Assembly (NCBI GenBank): GCA_009911505.1
Contig: QXXL01000046.1
Span: 28,504 to 92,503, forward strand
Reading direction: 5' to 3'
From: Lachnospiraceae bacterium
Lineage (GTDB): Bacteria; Bacillota; Clostridia; Lachnospirales; Lachnospiraceae
Length of the DNA stretch: 64,000 bases
Shown: piece by piece, positions 44,374 to 52,705 of the stretch
Numbering within the stretch: position 1 is the first letter of the stretch
Layout of the letters: every line of letters begins with the position of its first letter
Position numbers and translations under genes: made by a program
Notes under the pieces: model-generated
Seen by the model: the letters and a program-made list of their open reading frames with translations, nothing else
The model's database searches: none
What the model was told of the DNA's origin: nothing

Positions 44374-45657
44374 ATGGGAACAAATTATAAACCGGAGACA
44401 CTATGCGTCCAGGCTGGATATAAACCCGGAAAGGGAGAGCCAAGGGTACTCCCGATTTATCAGAGTACGACCTTTAAATACGACAACAGCGATCAAATGG
44501 GGCGGCTGTTTGATCTGGAGGAAGCAGGATATTTTTATACCAGGCTGCAGAATCCGACGAATGATGCGGTAGCGGCAAAGATTACCGCATTAGAAGGCGG
44601 TATTGCAGGGATGCTGACTTCGTCCGGACAGGCGGCCAATTACTATGCCGTTTTTAATATTTGCGAAGCGGGCGACCATTTTGTCTGCTCAAGCGCACTT
44701 TATGGCGGTACATTTAACCTGTTTGGGACAACCATGAAAAAGCAGGGGATTTCCTGCACGTTTATCGATCCAGATGCATCCACAGAAGAAATCGAAGCGG
44801 CATTCCGCCCGAATACAAAAGCCCTGTTTGCCGAAACGATTTCTAATCCATCTCTGGTGGTGCTTGATATTGAGCGTTTTGCAAAAATAGCGCACAGCCA
44901 TGGCGTGCCGTTGATTGTGGACAATACATTCCCCACGCCGATTAACTGCAGGCCGTTTGAATGGGGGGCGGATATTGTGACCCATTCCACAACCAAATAT
45001 ATGGATGGCCATGCCATGAGCGTAGGGGGCGCTATTATTGATTCTGGCAATTTCGACTGGGAAGCCCAGAAAGAGAAATTTCCGGGGCTGACCCTGCCGG
45101 ACGAATCTTACCATGGTATTGTTTATACAGAGAAATTTGGCAAGCTGGCGTATATTCAGAAAGCAACTGCACAGCTGATGCGTGATTTGGGATCTATCCA
45201 GTCGCCGCAGAATGCATTTCTGTTAAATGTGGGGCTGGAAACGCTCCATTTGCGTATGCCGCGGCATTGTGGCAATGCGGCTAAGGTCGCAGAATATTTA
45301 CAACAACATGAGAAGGTTGCCTGGGTTAATTTTGCAGGCTTAAAAGACAATAAATATTACCTGCTGGCACAGAAATATATGCCAAATGGAACCTGCGGGG
45401 TTATTTCCTTTGGGCTAAAGGGAGGTAGGGACGTATCCGTCGGATTTATGGACCGGTTGAAACTAGCTGCAATTGTAACGCATGTCGCAGATGCAAGAAC
45501 CTGCGTGTTACATCCGGCAAGCCATACACACCGCCAGATGACAGACGATCAGCTTGCCGCCGCAGGCGTGGCTGCGGATCTCATCCGTTTTTCTGTTGGC
45601 ATTGAAAACGCAGAGGATATCATTGCAGATTTAGGGCAGGCATTGGCAGCCATATAG
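44374..45657 (+). CDS. metY: O-acetylhomoserine aminocarboxypropyltransferase (sulfhydrylase)
   Basis: 427 residues, Cys/Met metabolism PLP family, the long MetY form. LPIYQSTTFKYD, FYTRLQNPTNDAVAAKITALEGG, the PLP Lys in DIVTHSTTKYMDGH (about 210) and HPASHTHRQMTD near the end are all present. It makes homocysteine from O-acetylhomoserine and sulfide. No SAM or T-box leader is visible in the 29 bases after yebC, so control would lie further upstream. Confidence 0.95.
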   Translation: MGTNYKPETLCVQAGYKPGKGEPRVLPIYQSTTFKYDNSDQMGRLFDLEEAGYFYTRLQNPTNDAVAAKITALEGGIAGMLTSSGQAANYYAVFNICEAGDHFVCSSALYGGTFNLFGTTMKKQGISCTFIDPDASTEEIEAAFRPNTKALFAETISNPSLVVLDIERFAKIAHSHGVPLIVDNTFPTPINCRPFEWGADIVTHSTTKYMDGHAMSVGGAIIDSGNFDWEAQKEKFPGLTLPDESYHGIVYTEKFGKLAYIQKATAQLMRDLGSIQSPQNAFLLNVGLETLHLRMPRHCGNAAKVAEYLQQHEKVAWVNFAGLKDNKYYLLAQKYMPNGTCGVISFGLKGGRDVSVGFMDRLKLAAIVTHVADARTCVLHPASHTHRQMTDDQLAAAGVAADLIRFSVGIENAEDIIADLGQALAAI

Positions 45658-45682
45658 TAAAACATAAAGGAGGGTTTTTACA

Positions 45683-47134
45683 ATGAAGAAAATACTTTTT
45701 GCAGCATCAGAGTGTGTCCCATTTATCAAAACAGGAGGGTTAGCTGATGTCTGCGGAGCATTGCCGAAGGAATTTTCCAAAGAAGAATGGGATGTGCGCG
45801 TTGTACTCCCGAATTACAGCTGCATCCCGGATCATTTCCGCAGCCAGTTTCAGTATGTGACGCATTTTTATATGGATGCGGGCAGCTACATTAAGAATAA
45901 ATATGTCGGGGTATTAAAGTTTGAGCTGGACGGCATTACATATTATTTTATTGATAATGAAGAGTACTTTAACTGCTTCCAGCCGTACGGCAATATCCGC
46001 AATGACATTGAGAAGTTTTGCTTCTTTGACAAAGCGGTGCTGTCTATTCTGCCGCAGATTAATTTCCGGCCGGATCTTATTCACTGCCATGACTGGGAGA
46101 CGGGATTTATTCCGGTTTATTTAAAGAATGAGTTTAGTGCGGATGGGTTTTTCTGGGGCATTAAGACAATTATGACCATTCATAATTTAAAATTCCAGGG
46201 TGTATGGGATATACAGACTATGCGCGGTATTACTGGCTTTGCGAACGGATTGTTTGCGCCAGATAAGCTGGAGTATAAAAAAGACGCCAATATGTTAAAG
46301 GGCGGGCTGGTTTATGCCGATTATATTACGACGGTCAGTGATACCTATGCGAACGAAATCCAGACGCCGGAATATGGCGAGGGGCTGGACGGCCTGCTTT
46401 CTGCAAGGCATTTTGATATGCAGGGCATTGTAAACGGTATTGATTATGGCGTATACAATCCGGATACTGATCCGAAAATTTATAACAGCTACAACAAAGA
46501 TAATTTCCGCCAGAAAAAGGCTCAGAACAAAATAAAGCTCCAAAAGGAGCTGGGTCTTGTGGAAGACAAGAAAAAATATATGATAGGGCTGATTTCCCGC
46601 CTGACAGATCAGAAGGGGTTAGATTTAATCAACTATATGATGGATTATATTGCAGACGAGTTTACACAGTTTGTAATCATAGGAACAGGCGATGTGCGGT
46701 ATGAAAATATGTTCCGCCATTATGCATGGAAATATCCGGATCGTATTTCCGCTAATATCTGTTATTCCGATGATTTAGCGCATAAGCTTTATGCAGCCGC
46801 TGACGCATTTTTAATGCCGTCCCGGTTTGAACCGTGCGGGCTGACACAGCTGATTTCGTTCCGTTACGGGACAGTCCCCATTGTCCGTGAAACAGGTGGG
46901 TTAAAAGATACGGTTACGCCTTTTAACGAGTATGACAATACAGGGGAAGGTTTCTCATTTACGAATTACAATGCAGACGAAATGATGGGCGTTATCAATT
47001 ACTCCAAGCATGTTTTCTTTGATAAGAAGCGCCAGTGGAACCAGATGGTAGAACGTGGTATGGAAAAAGATTTTTCATGGAAGTCGTCCAAAGAAAAATA
47101 CCAGAATTTATATAATTATTTACTGGGGTATTAA
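45683..47134 (+). CDS. glgA: Glycogen (starch) synthase, second copy
   Basis: 483 residues. KTGGLADVCGALP (Lys15), HCHDWETGFIPVYL, TIHNLKFQG, LISRLTDQKGLDL, PSRFEPCGLTQLISFRYG and VRETGGLKDTV match GT5 glycogen synthases motif for motif. By eye it is a close paralog of 33277-34719, with the same length and the same opening (MKKILFAASE). Here CHD is found where the other has CND. A different timing or primer specificity is possible. Follows metY by 25 bases and ends at a strong terminator. Confidence 0.95.
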   Translation: MKKILFAASECVPFIKTGGLADVCGALPKEFSKEEWDVRVVLPNYSCIPDHFRSQFQYVTHFYMDAGSYIKNKYVGVLKFELDGITYYFIDNEEYFNCFQPYGNIRNDIEKFCFFDKAVLSILPQINFRPDLIHCHDWETGFIPVYLKNEFSADGFFWGIKTIMTIHNLKFQGVWDIQTMRGITGFANGLFAPDKLEYKKDANMLKGGLVYADYITTVSDTYANEIQTPEYGEGLDGLLSARHFDMQGIVNGIDYGVYNPDTDPKIYNSYNKDNFRQKKAQNKIKLQKELGLVEDKKKYMIGLISRLTDQKGLDLINYMMDYIADEFTQFVIIGTGDVRYENMFRHYAWKYPDRISANICYSDDLAHKLYAAADAFLMPSRFEPCGLTQLISFRYGTVPIVRETGGLKDTVTPFNEYDNTGEGFSFTNYNADEMMGVINYSKHVFFDKKRQWNQMVERGMEKDFSWKSSKEKYQNLYNYLLGY

Positions 47135-47166
47135 ACAGTACATATATGGATATAATAAGCAAAAAG

Positions 47167-47191
47167 GAGGGTCAGATGACCCTCTGTTTTT
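47167..47191 (+). terminator. Terminator after the second glycogen synthase gene
   Basis: GAGGGTC (47167-47173) pairs with GACCCTC (47178-47184) around AGAT, followed by TGTTTTTG. Confidence 0.85.
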
Positions 47192-47203
47192 GTGAGGTAA
47201 AAA

Positions 47204-47914
47204 ATGGGTGATACAAACAATAAAGACATGAATCAGAATGGAATGGATATGGAACAGATCAAGGAGTATGGCCAGGCGGTGTTAAATAACCCGAAAACCA
47301 ACCATGATATCCATTTACTCAACATTATTGGGGAAATTGAAGGGCATGAGTGCCTTCCCTCCACGACGAAAACGACGAAGTACGAGCATGTTTTGCCGCA
47401 GCTTGCGGTAATTGAGGACAGCGAAAAAGTGGATGGGCTCCTCCTCATTTTGAATACGGTAGGGGGCGATGTGGAAAGCGGGCTGGCGATTGCGGAGATG
47501 GTGGCGTCGCTGGATAAGCCGTCGGTGTCCCTGGTTCTTGGGGGATCGCATTCTATTGGGGTACCGCTGGCGGTGTCTACGGATTATTCGTTTATTGTGC
47601 CGAGCGGGACGATGGTGATACATCCGGTGCGTATGAGCGGGACGGTAATTGGGGCGAAGCAGACGTATGATTATTTTAAGCAGATGCAGGATCGGATCCT
47701 GGGGTTTATTGAGGGGCATTCAGGGGCTAAAAAAAATCGGCTTTTGGAGATGATGATGAATACGGATATGATGTCTAAGGATTTGGGGACGATTCTTGTG
47801 GGAGGTGATGCGGTGAAGGAGGGGCTGATTAATGAGGTTGGGGGGATTCATGAGGCGGTTTGTAAGCTGCATCAGATGATTGATGAGAGGAAGGGTAAGG
47901 AGGCTATTCATTAG
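47204..47914 (+). CDS. ClpP-fold serine protease (TepA/YmfB type)
   Basis: 236 residues. ClpP-like core: HLLNIIGEIEGHE, LLLILNTVGGDVESGLAIAEMV, the catalytic Ser in LGGSHSIGVPLA (about 115) and His in MVIHPVRMSG (about 139); the Asp would be near the end of the core. TepA/YmfB proteins are cytoplasmic self-acting peptidases found next to sporulation and translocation genes; their substrate is not firmly known. The gene's last third uses G-rich codons unlike its first part. It is followed by a hairpin repeat. Confidence 0.87.
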   Translation: MGDTNNKDMNQNGMDMEQIKEYGQAVLNNPKTNHDIHLLNIIGEIEGHECLPSTTKTTKYEHVLPQLAVIEDSEKVDGLLLILNTVGGDVESGLAIAEMVASLDKPSVSLVLGGSHSIGVPLAVSTDYSFIVPSGTMVIHPVRMSGTVIGAKQTYDYFKQMQDRILGFIEGHSGAKKNRLLEMMMNTDMMSKDLGTILVGGDAVKEGLINEVGGIHEAVCKLHQMIDERKGKEAIH

Positions 47915-47939
47915 ATTTTTGTACAGGATTTTTGTACTG

Positions 47940-48013
47940 TAGCGAACTATTGGGGGCGTGGCAAAGAAACCCTCTGCCTGACTGCGGTTTTGGCTGGCTT
48001 ATAGAGGGTTTCT
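47940..48013 (+). repeat. Hairpin repeat, copy 4, also a likely terminator
   Basis: AGAAACCCTCT (47965-47975) pairs perfectly with AGAGGGTTTCT (48003-48013), followed by TGTTTGTGTT. The loop includes a 25-base segment (47974-47998, from CTGCCTGACT to TTTGGCTGGC) found again at 63867-63891 with one change. TAGCGAACTATTGGG at 47940-47954 matches the repeat block at 306-321. Confidence 0.75.
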
Positions 48014-48071
48014 TGTTTGTGTTGGATGTTTTCTTTATTGCGGGATCATAGGCTTTTGGATAGGATTGTGT

Positions 48072-48100
48072 TTGACATCTCAAATGAGAACGGGTAAGAT
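48072..48100 (+). promoter_or_regulatory. Sigma-A promoter of the acylphosphatase gene
   Basis: Perfect TTGACA (48072-48077) and TAAGAT (48095-48100), spacing 17. Confidence 0.75.
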
Positions 48101-48141
48101 GATAAAAGTAACTAAATGTAAACTGTATTATGAGGAAAAAA

Positions 48142-48420
48142 ATGGAACAGGAGATACGCAGGCATATTATTTTTTATGGAAGGGTACAGGGAGTTGCATT
48201 CCGTTACCGTGCATGTTATTTTGCGAAACAGCTTGGGCTTGTTGGGTTTGTGAGGAATTTAAGTGACAGGACAGTGGAGATGGAGGTGCAGGGTAAGGAA
48301 GATGATATTGGCGGGCTGATTGATTTTTTAAAACAACAGGATCCAATCCGGATTGACCATATGAAAATTGAGGAAATGAGCCTAAAACGTGGGAATTTGC
48401 AATTTCGTATTTTATACTGA
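48142..48420 (+). CDS. acyP: Acylphosphatase
   Basis: 92 residues. HIIFYGRVQGVAFRYRACYFA has the catalytic Arg of the GRVQGVxFR motif, and GLVGFVRNLSDRTVEMEVQG the catalytic Asn. It hydrolyses acyl phosphates such as carbamoyl phosphate or 1,3-bisphosphoglycerate. ATG 48142 is six bases after GAGG, better placed than ATG 48130. A single-gene unit with its own promoter; the promoter of the next gene starts ten bases after its stop. Confidence 0.93.
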   Translation: MEQEIRRHIIFYGRVQGVAFRYRACYFAKQLGLVGFVRNLSDRTVEMEVQGKEDDIGGLIDFLKQQDPIRIDHMKIEEMSLKRGNLQFRILY

Positions 48421-48429
48421 AGGGTATGC

Positions 48430-48458
48430 TTGACAAATGCTGCGGTTAAGACTATGAT
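48430..48458 (+). promoter_or_regulatory. Strong promoter of the CobW-type GTPase pair
   Basis: Perfect TTGACA (48430-48435) and TATGAT (48453-48458), spacing 17, leaving an untranslated leader of about 130 bases before 48597. I see no clear Zur or Fur box by eye. Confidence 0.75.
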
Positions 48459-48596
48459 TTTTTTGCGGGCGAAGCTTGTAATATCATTTGAGTGTGTCTG
48501 TAAAATGCTTTTTGGCGGATGTATTCTACACTTTGTGGGGGATGCAGATGGCGGAATTGATTTTGTGGAAACGCTCTGGGAAGGAAGGGTTTTAAT

Positions 48597-49874
48597 ATGA
48601 TAAAAATTGATATTATTTCTGGCTTTTTAGGTGCTGGGAAGACGACTTTTATTAAGAAGATGCTTGATGAAGTATATACGGATGAGAAAATTGCGCTGAT
48701 AGAAAATGAATTTGGTGAAGTAGGTATTGACGGCGGTTTTTTGAAGGATTCTGGGGTGAATATTACGGAGATGAATTCTGGATGTATTTGCTGTTCTTTG
48801 GTTGGGGATTTTGGCAGGAACTTAAATGAGGTTATTACAGCGTACCATCCGGATCGTATTATTATAGAGCCCTCGGGTGTGGGGAAGCTTTCGGATGTTA
48901 TGAAGTCAGTTATTGATATTGAAAAGGAGCAGGATGTGAAGCTGAATGCCTTGGTTACGGTTGTGAATGCTAAAAAGGCATTAAAGCAGATGAAGGCGTT
49001 TGGGGAATTTTTTAATAACCAGATTGCATTTGCTACTACTGTTGTTTTGAGCCGGACACAGGATACGGCGGAAGGGCAGTTAGAGCTTTGTGTAAAGCAG
49101 ATGCAGGCCTTAAATGGACAGGCTGCAATTATTACTACGCCTTGGGATAGGATTTCCGGACAACAGATTTTGCAGGTGATTGAAGGCCAGGATTCTTTGG
49201 AGATGAAGATGCTTGCGGATGAAGCGCACCGCAGGGATGGGCAGGAGCATGGGCATTGCCATGAGGGGGAAGCCCATGGGCCACATATGCATCACCATGA
49301 AGATGAAGAGCATAAACATCATCATGAGGATGAAGCTCATGGACACCACTATGAGGATGAAGTACATAAGCATCATCATGAGGATGAGGTTCATGGACAC
49401 TGCCATGAGGATGAAGCTTATACACACTGCCATGGAGATGAAGAGCATAAACATCATCATGAGGATGAAGCCCATGGACACCACTATGAGGATGAAGCTC
49501 ATAAACATCATCATGAGGATGAAGCGCATGGGCATCATCATGAGGAGGGGGCGCATGGACACCATCATGGACATGGGGGGCATCACCACCATGCAGATGA
49601 TATTTTCATAAGCTGGGGAAAGGAGACGCCTCATAAATATACGGAACCGGAGATTGAACATATTTTAAAAACGTTGTGCGACGGGGAAGGGTATGGTGAG
49701 ATCCTGCGTGCAAAGGGTATGGTTGAGAATACCCATGGGGGCTGGATCTATTTTGATATGGTGCCGGGCGAGTATGAGATCCGGAAGGGTGAGCCGGATT
49801 ATACCGGACGGATCTGTGTTATTGGAACGGATATTGATGGGCATAAGTTAGAAGGGCTTTTTGGGATTTTATAA
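48597..49874 (+). CDS. CobW/COG0523 G3E GTPase with a long histidine-rich insert
   Basis: 425 residues. P-loop GFLGAGKTTF (8-17), the metal-binding motif SGCICCSL (GCxCC, about 62-66), switch-like EPSGVGKLSDV, and VVLSRTQD in place of the base-recognition motif. Residues 218-332 are an insert of nine-residue units such as HKHHHEDEA and HGHHYEDEV with extra Cys (HCHEDEA, THCHGDE). A CobW C-terminal domain closes the protein (VENTHGGWIYFDMVPGEYEI). COG0523 proteins deliver zinc, cobalt, nickel or other metals to enzymes; the insert suggests high-capacity metal binding or storage. Which metal is unknown. Starts its own transcript and precedes a second GTPase by 23 bases. Confidence 0.88.
   Translation: MIKIDIISGFLGAGKTTFIKKMLDEVYTDEKIALIENEFGEVGIDGGFLKDSGVNITEMNSGCICCSLVGDFGRNLNEVITAYHPDRIIIEPSGVGKLSDVMKSVIDIEKEQDVKLNALVTVVNAKKALKQMKAFGEFFNNQIAFATTVVLSRTQDTAEGQLELCVKQMQALNGQAAIITTPWDRISGQQILQVIEGQDSLEMKMLADEAHRRDGQEHGHCHEGEAHGPHMHHHEDEEHKHHHEDEAHGHHYEDEVHKHHHEDEVHGHCHEDEAYTHCHGDEEHKHHHEDEAHGHHYEDEAHKHHHEDEAHGHHHEEGAHGHHHGHGGHHHHADDIFISWGKETPHKYTEPEIEHILKTLCDGEGYGEILRAKGMVENTHGGWIYFDMVPGEYEIRKGEPDYTGRICVIGTDIDGHKLEGLFGIL
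49248..49592 (+). repeat. 27-base tandem repeat coding the histidine-rich insert
   Basis: About ten to eleven imperfect units of 27 bases (nine codons), pairing as a 54-base double unit (the HKHHHEDEA unit then the HGHHYEDE unit). CATCATCATGAGGATGAAG recurs several times almost unchanged. The length is a multiple of three throughout, so copy number can change without breaking the frame. Confidence 0.85.
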
Positions 49875-49897
49875 GTAAGGCTGGAAAGGAAGATGGC

Positions 49898-50839
49898 ATG
49901 GAAGAGATACCTGTATATTTGTTTATCGGTTTTATGGATAGCGGCAAAACCAGCTTGATCCGCCAGACGCTTTTGGAGGAGAATTTTGGCCAGGGTGCAA
50001 GGACGCTTTTGATTGTTTGTGAAGATGGCGATGAAGAGTACAATGAGGATGAGCTTAGGAAGGCAAATACACGGCTGCTTATGGTGGAAAATGAAGATGA
50101 TTTTACAGAAACGCTATTGAGGAACTGTAACCTTCAGTATATGCCGGATCAGGTTTTTATTGAGTATAATGGTACATGGGGGATGGATACCCTGCTCGAA
50201 CAAAGGCTTCCAGAAGGGTGGGTTATTGTGCAGTCGTTAGCCACTGTGGACGCATCTACATTTGATATGTATTTGAATAACATGAGGGCAATGATTTTAG
50301 AGCAGCTTTTTCAGGCGGATGTTGTTATTTTTAACCGCTGCATGGATGATACCCCGAAAGGCAAGTTCCGCCGTGCAGTAAAGGCAGTTAATCGTCCGGC
50401 CCAGATTGTTTATGAGCGTGCGGATGGGACTATTGATGAAGCTGAGGAAGAGCTGCCGTTTGATATTAGCCAGGATGTGATTGAGATTTCTGATGCTGAT
50501 TATGCAATCTGGTATATGGATGCACAGGAGAATTATAAGAAATATGATGGAAAAAAGGTAGAGTTTACAGGGCTTGTGTATAATCCGGATAAGATGAAAA
50601 AGGGCGTAATGGTGCCAGGGCGGTTTGCGATGACGTGCTGTATTGAGGATGTTACGTTTTTGGGGTTTAAGTGTAAATATGAGGATTCTAAGAGTATTGC
50701 GCATAAATCCTGGATTCATATTGTGGCAGAAATCCGGGTGGAGTTTGCGGTGGAATACAAAGGAAAGGGGCCAGTGTTATATCCGGTAAGCATTGAACCT
50801 GCAGACAAGCCGGAAGATGAGCTGGTTTATTTTTCGTAA
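49898..50839 (+). CDS. G3E-like GTPase fused to a TIGR03943/DUF1980-type C-terminal domain
   Basis: 313 residues. N-terminal half: P-loop GFMDSGKTSLI (11-21), FIEYNGTWGMDTL, and VIFNRCMDD (NxxD-like). The GCxCC metal motif of typical CobW proteins is missing. From about residue 205, YAIWYMDAQENYKKYDGKKV and VEFTGLVYNPDKMKKGVMVPG with MTCCIEDVTFLGFKC resemble the OB-type domain of TIGR03943 (YcgQ) proteins, which normally are membrane-linked partners of a permease in metal-related operons. No membrane helix is present here. Likely a working partner of the His-rich GTPase upstream. Function is inferred from context only. Confidence 0.72.
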   Translation: MEEIPVYLFIGFMDSGKTSLIRQTLLEENFGQGARTLLIVCEDGDEEYNEDELRKANTRLLMVENEDDFTETLLRNCNLQYMPDQVFIEYNGTWGMDTLLEQRLPEGWVIVQSLATVDASTFDMYLNNMRAMILEQLFQADVVIFNRCMDDTPKGKFRRAVKAVNRPAQIVYERADGTIDEAEEELPFDISQDVIEISDADYAIWYMDAQENYKKYDGKKVEFTGLVYNPDKMKKGVMVPGRFAMTCCIEDVTFLGFKCKYEDSKSIAHKSWIHIVAEIRVEFAVEYKGKGPVLYPVSIEPADKPEDELVYFS

Positions 50840-50963
50840 ACGTTTTCTTTTGTTTTTCTTAAGAAATATTTCCAGGATCCGGCTATGTTTTTTTGGTAAA
50901 ATTATGTTATACTATATGGGCAGCTTTTGGGGGTGCAAATAATAAGACAGATGAGGAAAAAGA

Positions 50964-52595
50964 ATGAAATATATTAGAGAGAAAAACGGCAAGCGTGAAA
51001 TTGTGGAAAAGAGGAAACACAGTAACGCTTACGTACTACAGGCAGTGGTAAAATGGATCTTTTGTATTAGCATACTGGCGCTTACGCTGCTTTTGTGTGG
51101 ATTATTGGATAAAAAATTAAACGACGGCAAGCTGATGGCAAAGATTACAAATCCAAAACAGGAAAAGCAGGTAGAACCGGATACACAGAGAGAGGAGCCC
51201 ATAGAGCTGGAGACTGAAACAGAAGAACAGGATGGGCTGAGTGTTTGTATAGATCCAGGCCATGGAGGCATGGATCCAGGCTGTGATTTTAATGGCCGCG
51301 TGGAATCTGAGGATAACTGGAAGCTTTCCCTGGAAATTAAAAAAGAACTGGAAAGCGCTGGTATTAAAGTGATTATGACCCGTCAGGACAATGATACAAA
51401 GGTGTTCTTAAAGGATAGGGTTGAAATTGCAAACGCTTCAGATGCGGATTATTTTGTCTCGGTACACCGGAACAAAGGGGACGGGTATGGTGTGGAAACC
51501 TGGAAGACCGGAAGCGGCGGCGGTGTGACGGATACTCTTACCGAAAATGTACACAAGGCAATTGTAGACACAGGCGTCCAGAGGGACCGCGGCATCAAAA
51601 CAGGGACGGAAACAGGCGAGGGGTCTGATTATTATGTGATTGGCAATACGAAAATGCCTGCCTGCCTGATTGAGTTTGGATTTATTAACAGTGAGGAGGA
51701 TAACCGCCTGTTTGATGAGAAGATGTCTGCATATGCCAAGGCAATTGTCAAGGCCGTGCAGGACACGTATGCGCAGTTTGGGGAGTCGGAGGACCTGCCC
51801 CAAGAGGATCTGGAAGGCGAGGCTGACACTGCGCAGGGGGCAGGTAAGCAGGGAATCCGGCTTTCTTACCCCGCTGTTGATAATATCAGCGCCTTAAGCG
51901 GCGAAACGCTGGACTGGGGGCAGGGTACCAATGTGGATGAACTAAACCGCCCGACTGGTTCGCTGAGCTATCAGGAAAAATTCAAAGATTATACAGCGGA
52001 TTTTATTATCCCGACAACCGATAAGAAGATTTACTTAACGTTAGATGAAGGCTACGAATACGGGTGTACGCCATCAATTTTAAGTACATTAAAGGAAAAG
52101 GGCGTAAAAGCGGTATTTTTTGTAACGCAGCCTTACATCAATTCGTCGCCTGAGCTGGTAAAGCAGATCATTGACGATGGGCACATATTAGGGAACCATT
52201 CCCTGACGCACCCGGCGGCAGGCCTGCCAAGCCAGTCGGTGGAAGAGCAGCAGAAGGAAGTAATGGATGTCCATAATTTTGTCAAGGAAAATTACAATTA
52301 CGATATGTTTCTGTTCCGGTTCCCGGCGGGCAAATTCAGCGAGCAGTCGTTGGCGGTTTTAAATAACTGCGGCTACCGCAGCGTATTTTGGAGTTTTGCC
52401 TATCTGGATTATGATGTGGAAAACCAGCCGGATGAAACCGAATCCTTAAATAAGATGTTGGAGCGGCTTCATCCCGGTGCGATTTACCTGCTGCACGCCG
52501 AATCCTGGACGAATACGAATGTGCTGGGGCAGTTTATTGACAAGGTACGGGAAGCCGGATATGAATTTGCGGATTATTCCGAAACAGTGCAGTAA
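50964..52595 (+). CDS. Fusion of CwlD-like N-acetylmuramoyl-L-alanine amidase and PdaA-like polysaccharide deacetylase
   Basis: 543 residues. A basic N-terminus and one membrane anchor (AVVKWIFCISILALTLLLCG, about 27-48), an acidic linker, then an Amidase_3 domain (about 90-272) with zinc ligands in CIDPGHGGMDPG (His), RVESEDNWKLS (Glu) and YFVSVHRNKG (His), and the catalytic Glu in CLIEFGFINSEED (about 236). The second domain (about 350-540) is a NodB deacetylase: LTLDEGYEYGCTPSIL, GNHSLTHPAA, FRFPAGKFSE, and LLHAESWTN. The GYExGxTPxIL phrase is PdaA-like. CwlD and PdaA act in turn to form muramic-delta-lactam in spore cortex, so this one protein could do both steps. Confidence 0.88.
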   Translation: MKYIREKNGKREIVEKRKHSNAYVLQAVVKWIFCISILALTLLLCGLLDKKLNDGKLMAKITNPKQEKQVEPDTQREEPIELETETEEQDGLSVCIDPGHGGMDPGCDFNGRVESEDNWKLSLEIKKELESAGIKVIMTRQDNDTKVFLKDRVEIANASDADYFVSVHRNKGDGYGVETWKTGSGGGVTDTLTENVHKAIVDTGVQRDRGIKTGTETGEGSDYYVIGNTKMPACLIEFGFINSEEDNRLFDEKMSAYAKAIVKAVQDTYAQFGESEDLPQEDLEGEADTAQGAGKQGIRLSYPAVDNISALSGETLDWGQGTNVDELNRPTGSLSYQEKFKDYTADFIIPTTDKKIYLTLDEGYEYGCTPSILSTLKEKGVKAVFFVTQPYINSSPELVKQIIDDGHILGNHSLTHPAAGLPSQSVEEQQKEVMDVHNFVKENYNYDMFLFRFPAGKFSEQSLAVLNNCGYRSVFWSFAYLDYDVENQPDETESLNKMLERLHPGAIYLLHAESWTNTNVLGQFIDKVREAGYEFADYSETVQ

Positions 52596-52613
52596 GCGAA
52601 AATCAAATTAACG

Positions 52614-52680
52614 TTGAATTTCACAATAGAATACGTTATGATAAGAAAGGCGGGTCAGCACACCGCCTTTAAACTTTTTT
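52614..52680 (+). promoter_or_regulatory. nfnA promoter followed by a leader hairpin
   Basis: TTGAAT (52614-52619) and TATGAT (52637-52642), spacing 17. AAAGGCGG (52646-52653) and CCGCCTTT (52663-52670) form a hairpin that begins about where transcription should start, followed by AAACTTTTTT. It may be the terminator of the upstream gene, or a 5' structure of the nfnA mRNA. Confidence 0.6.
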
Positions 52681-52705
52681 GGAAAAAATGTTGAGGAGGA
52701 CAAAG

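Noticed and set aside
48459..48596. Zur or riboswitch control in the leader of the CobW pair
   Set aside because: The leader is long enough, but I could not identify a recognised box or a conserved riboswitch core by eye.
49248..49592. CRISPR-like repeat array
   Set aside because: The 27-base units are contiguous, in frame and code for His-rich protein; there are no spacers.
49110..49661. Minus-strand open frame rich in Met, Ile and Phe over the His repeat
   Set aside because: It is produced by the complement of CATCATCAT/GAGGATGAA repeats; no start signal and no plausible protein composition.
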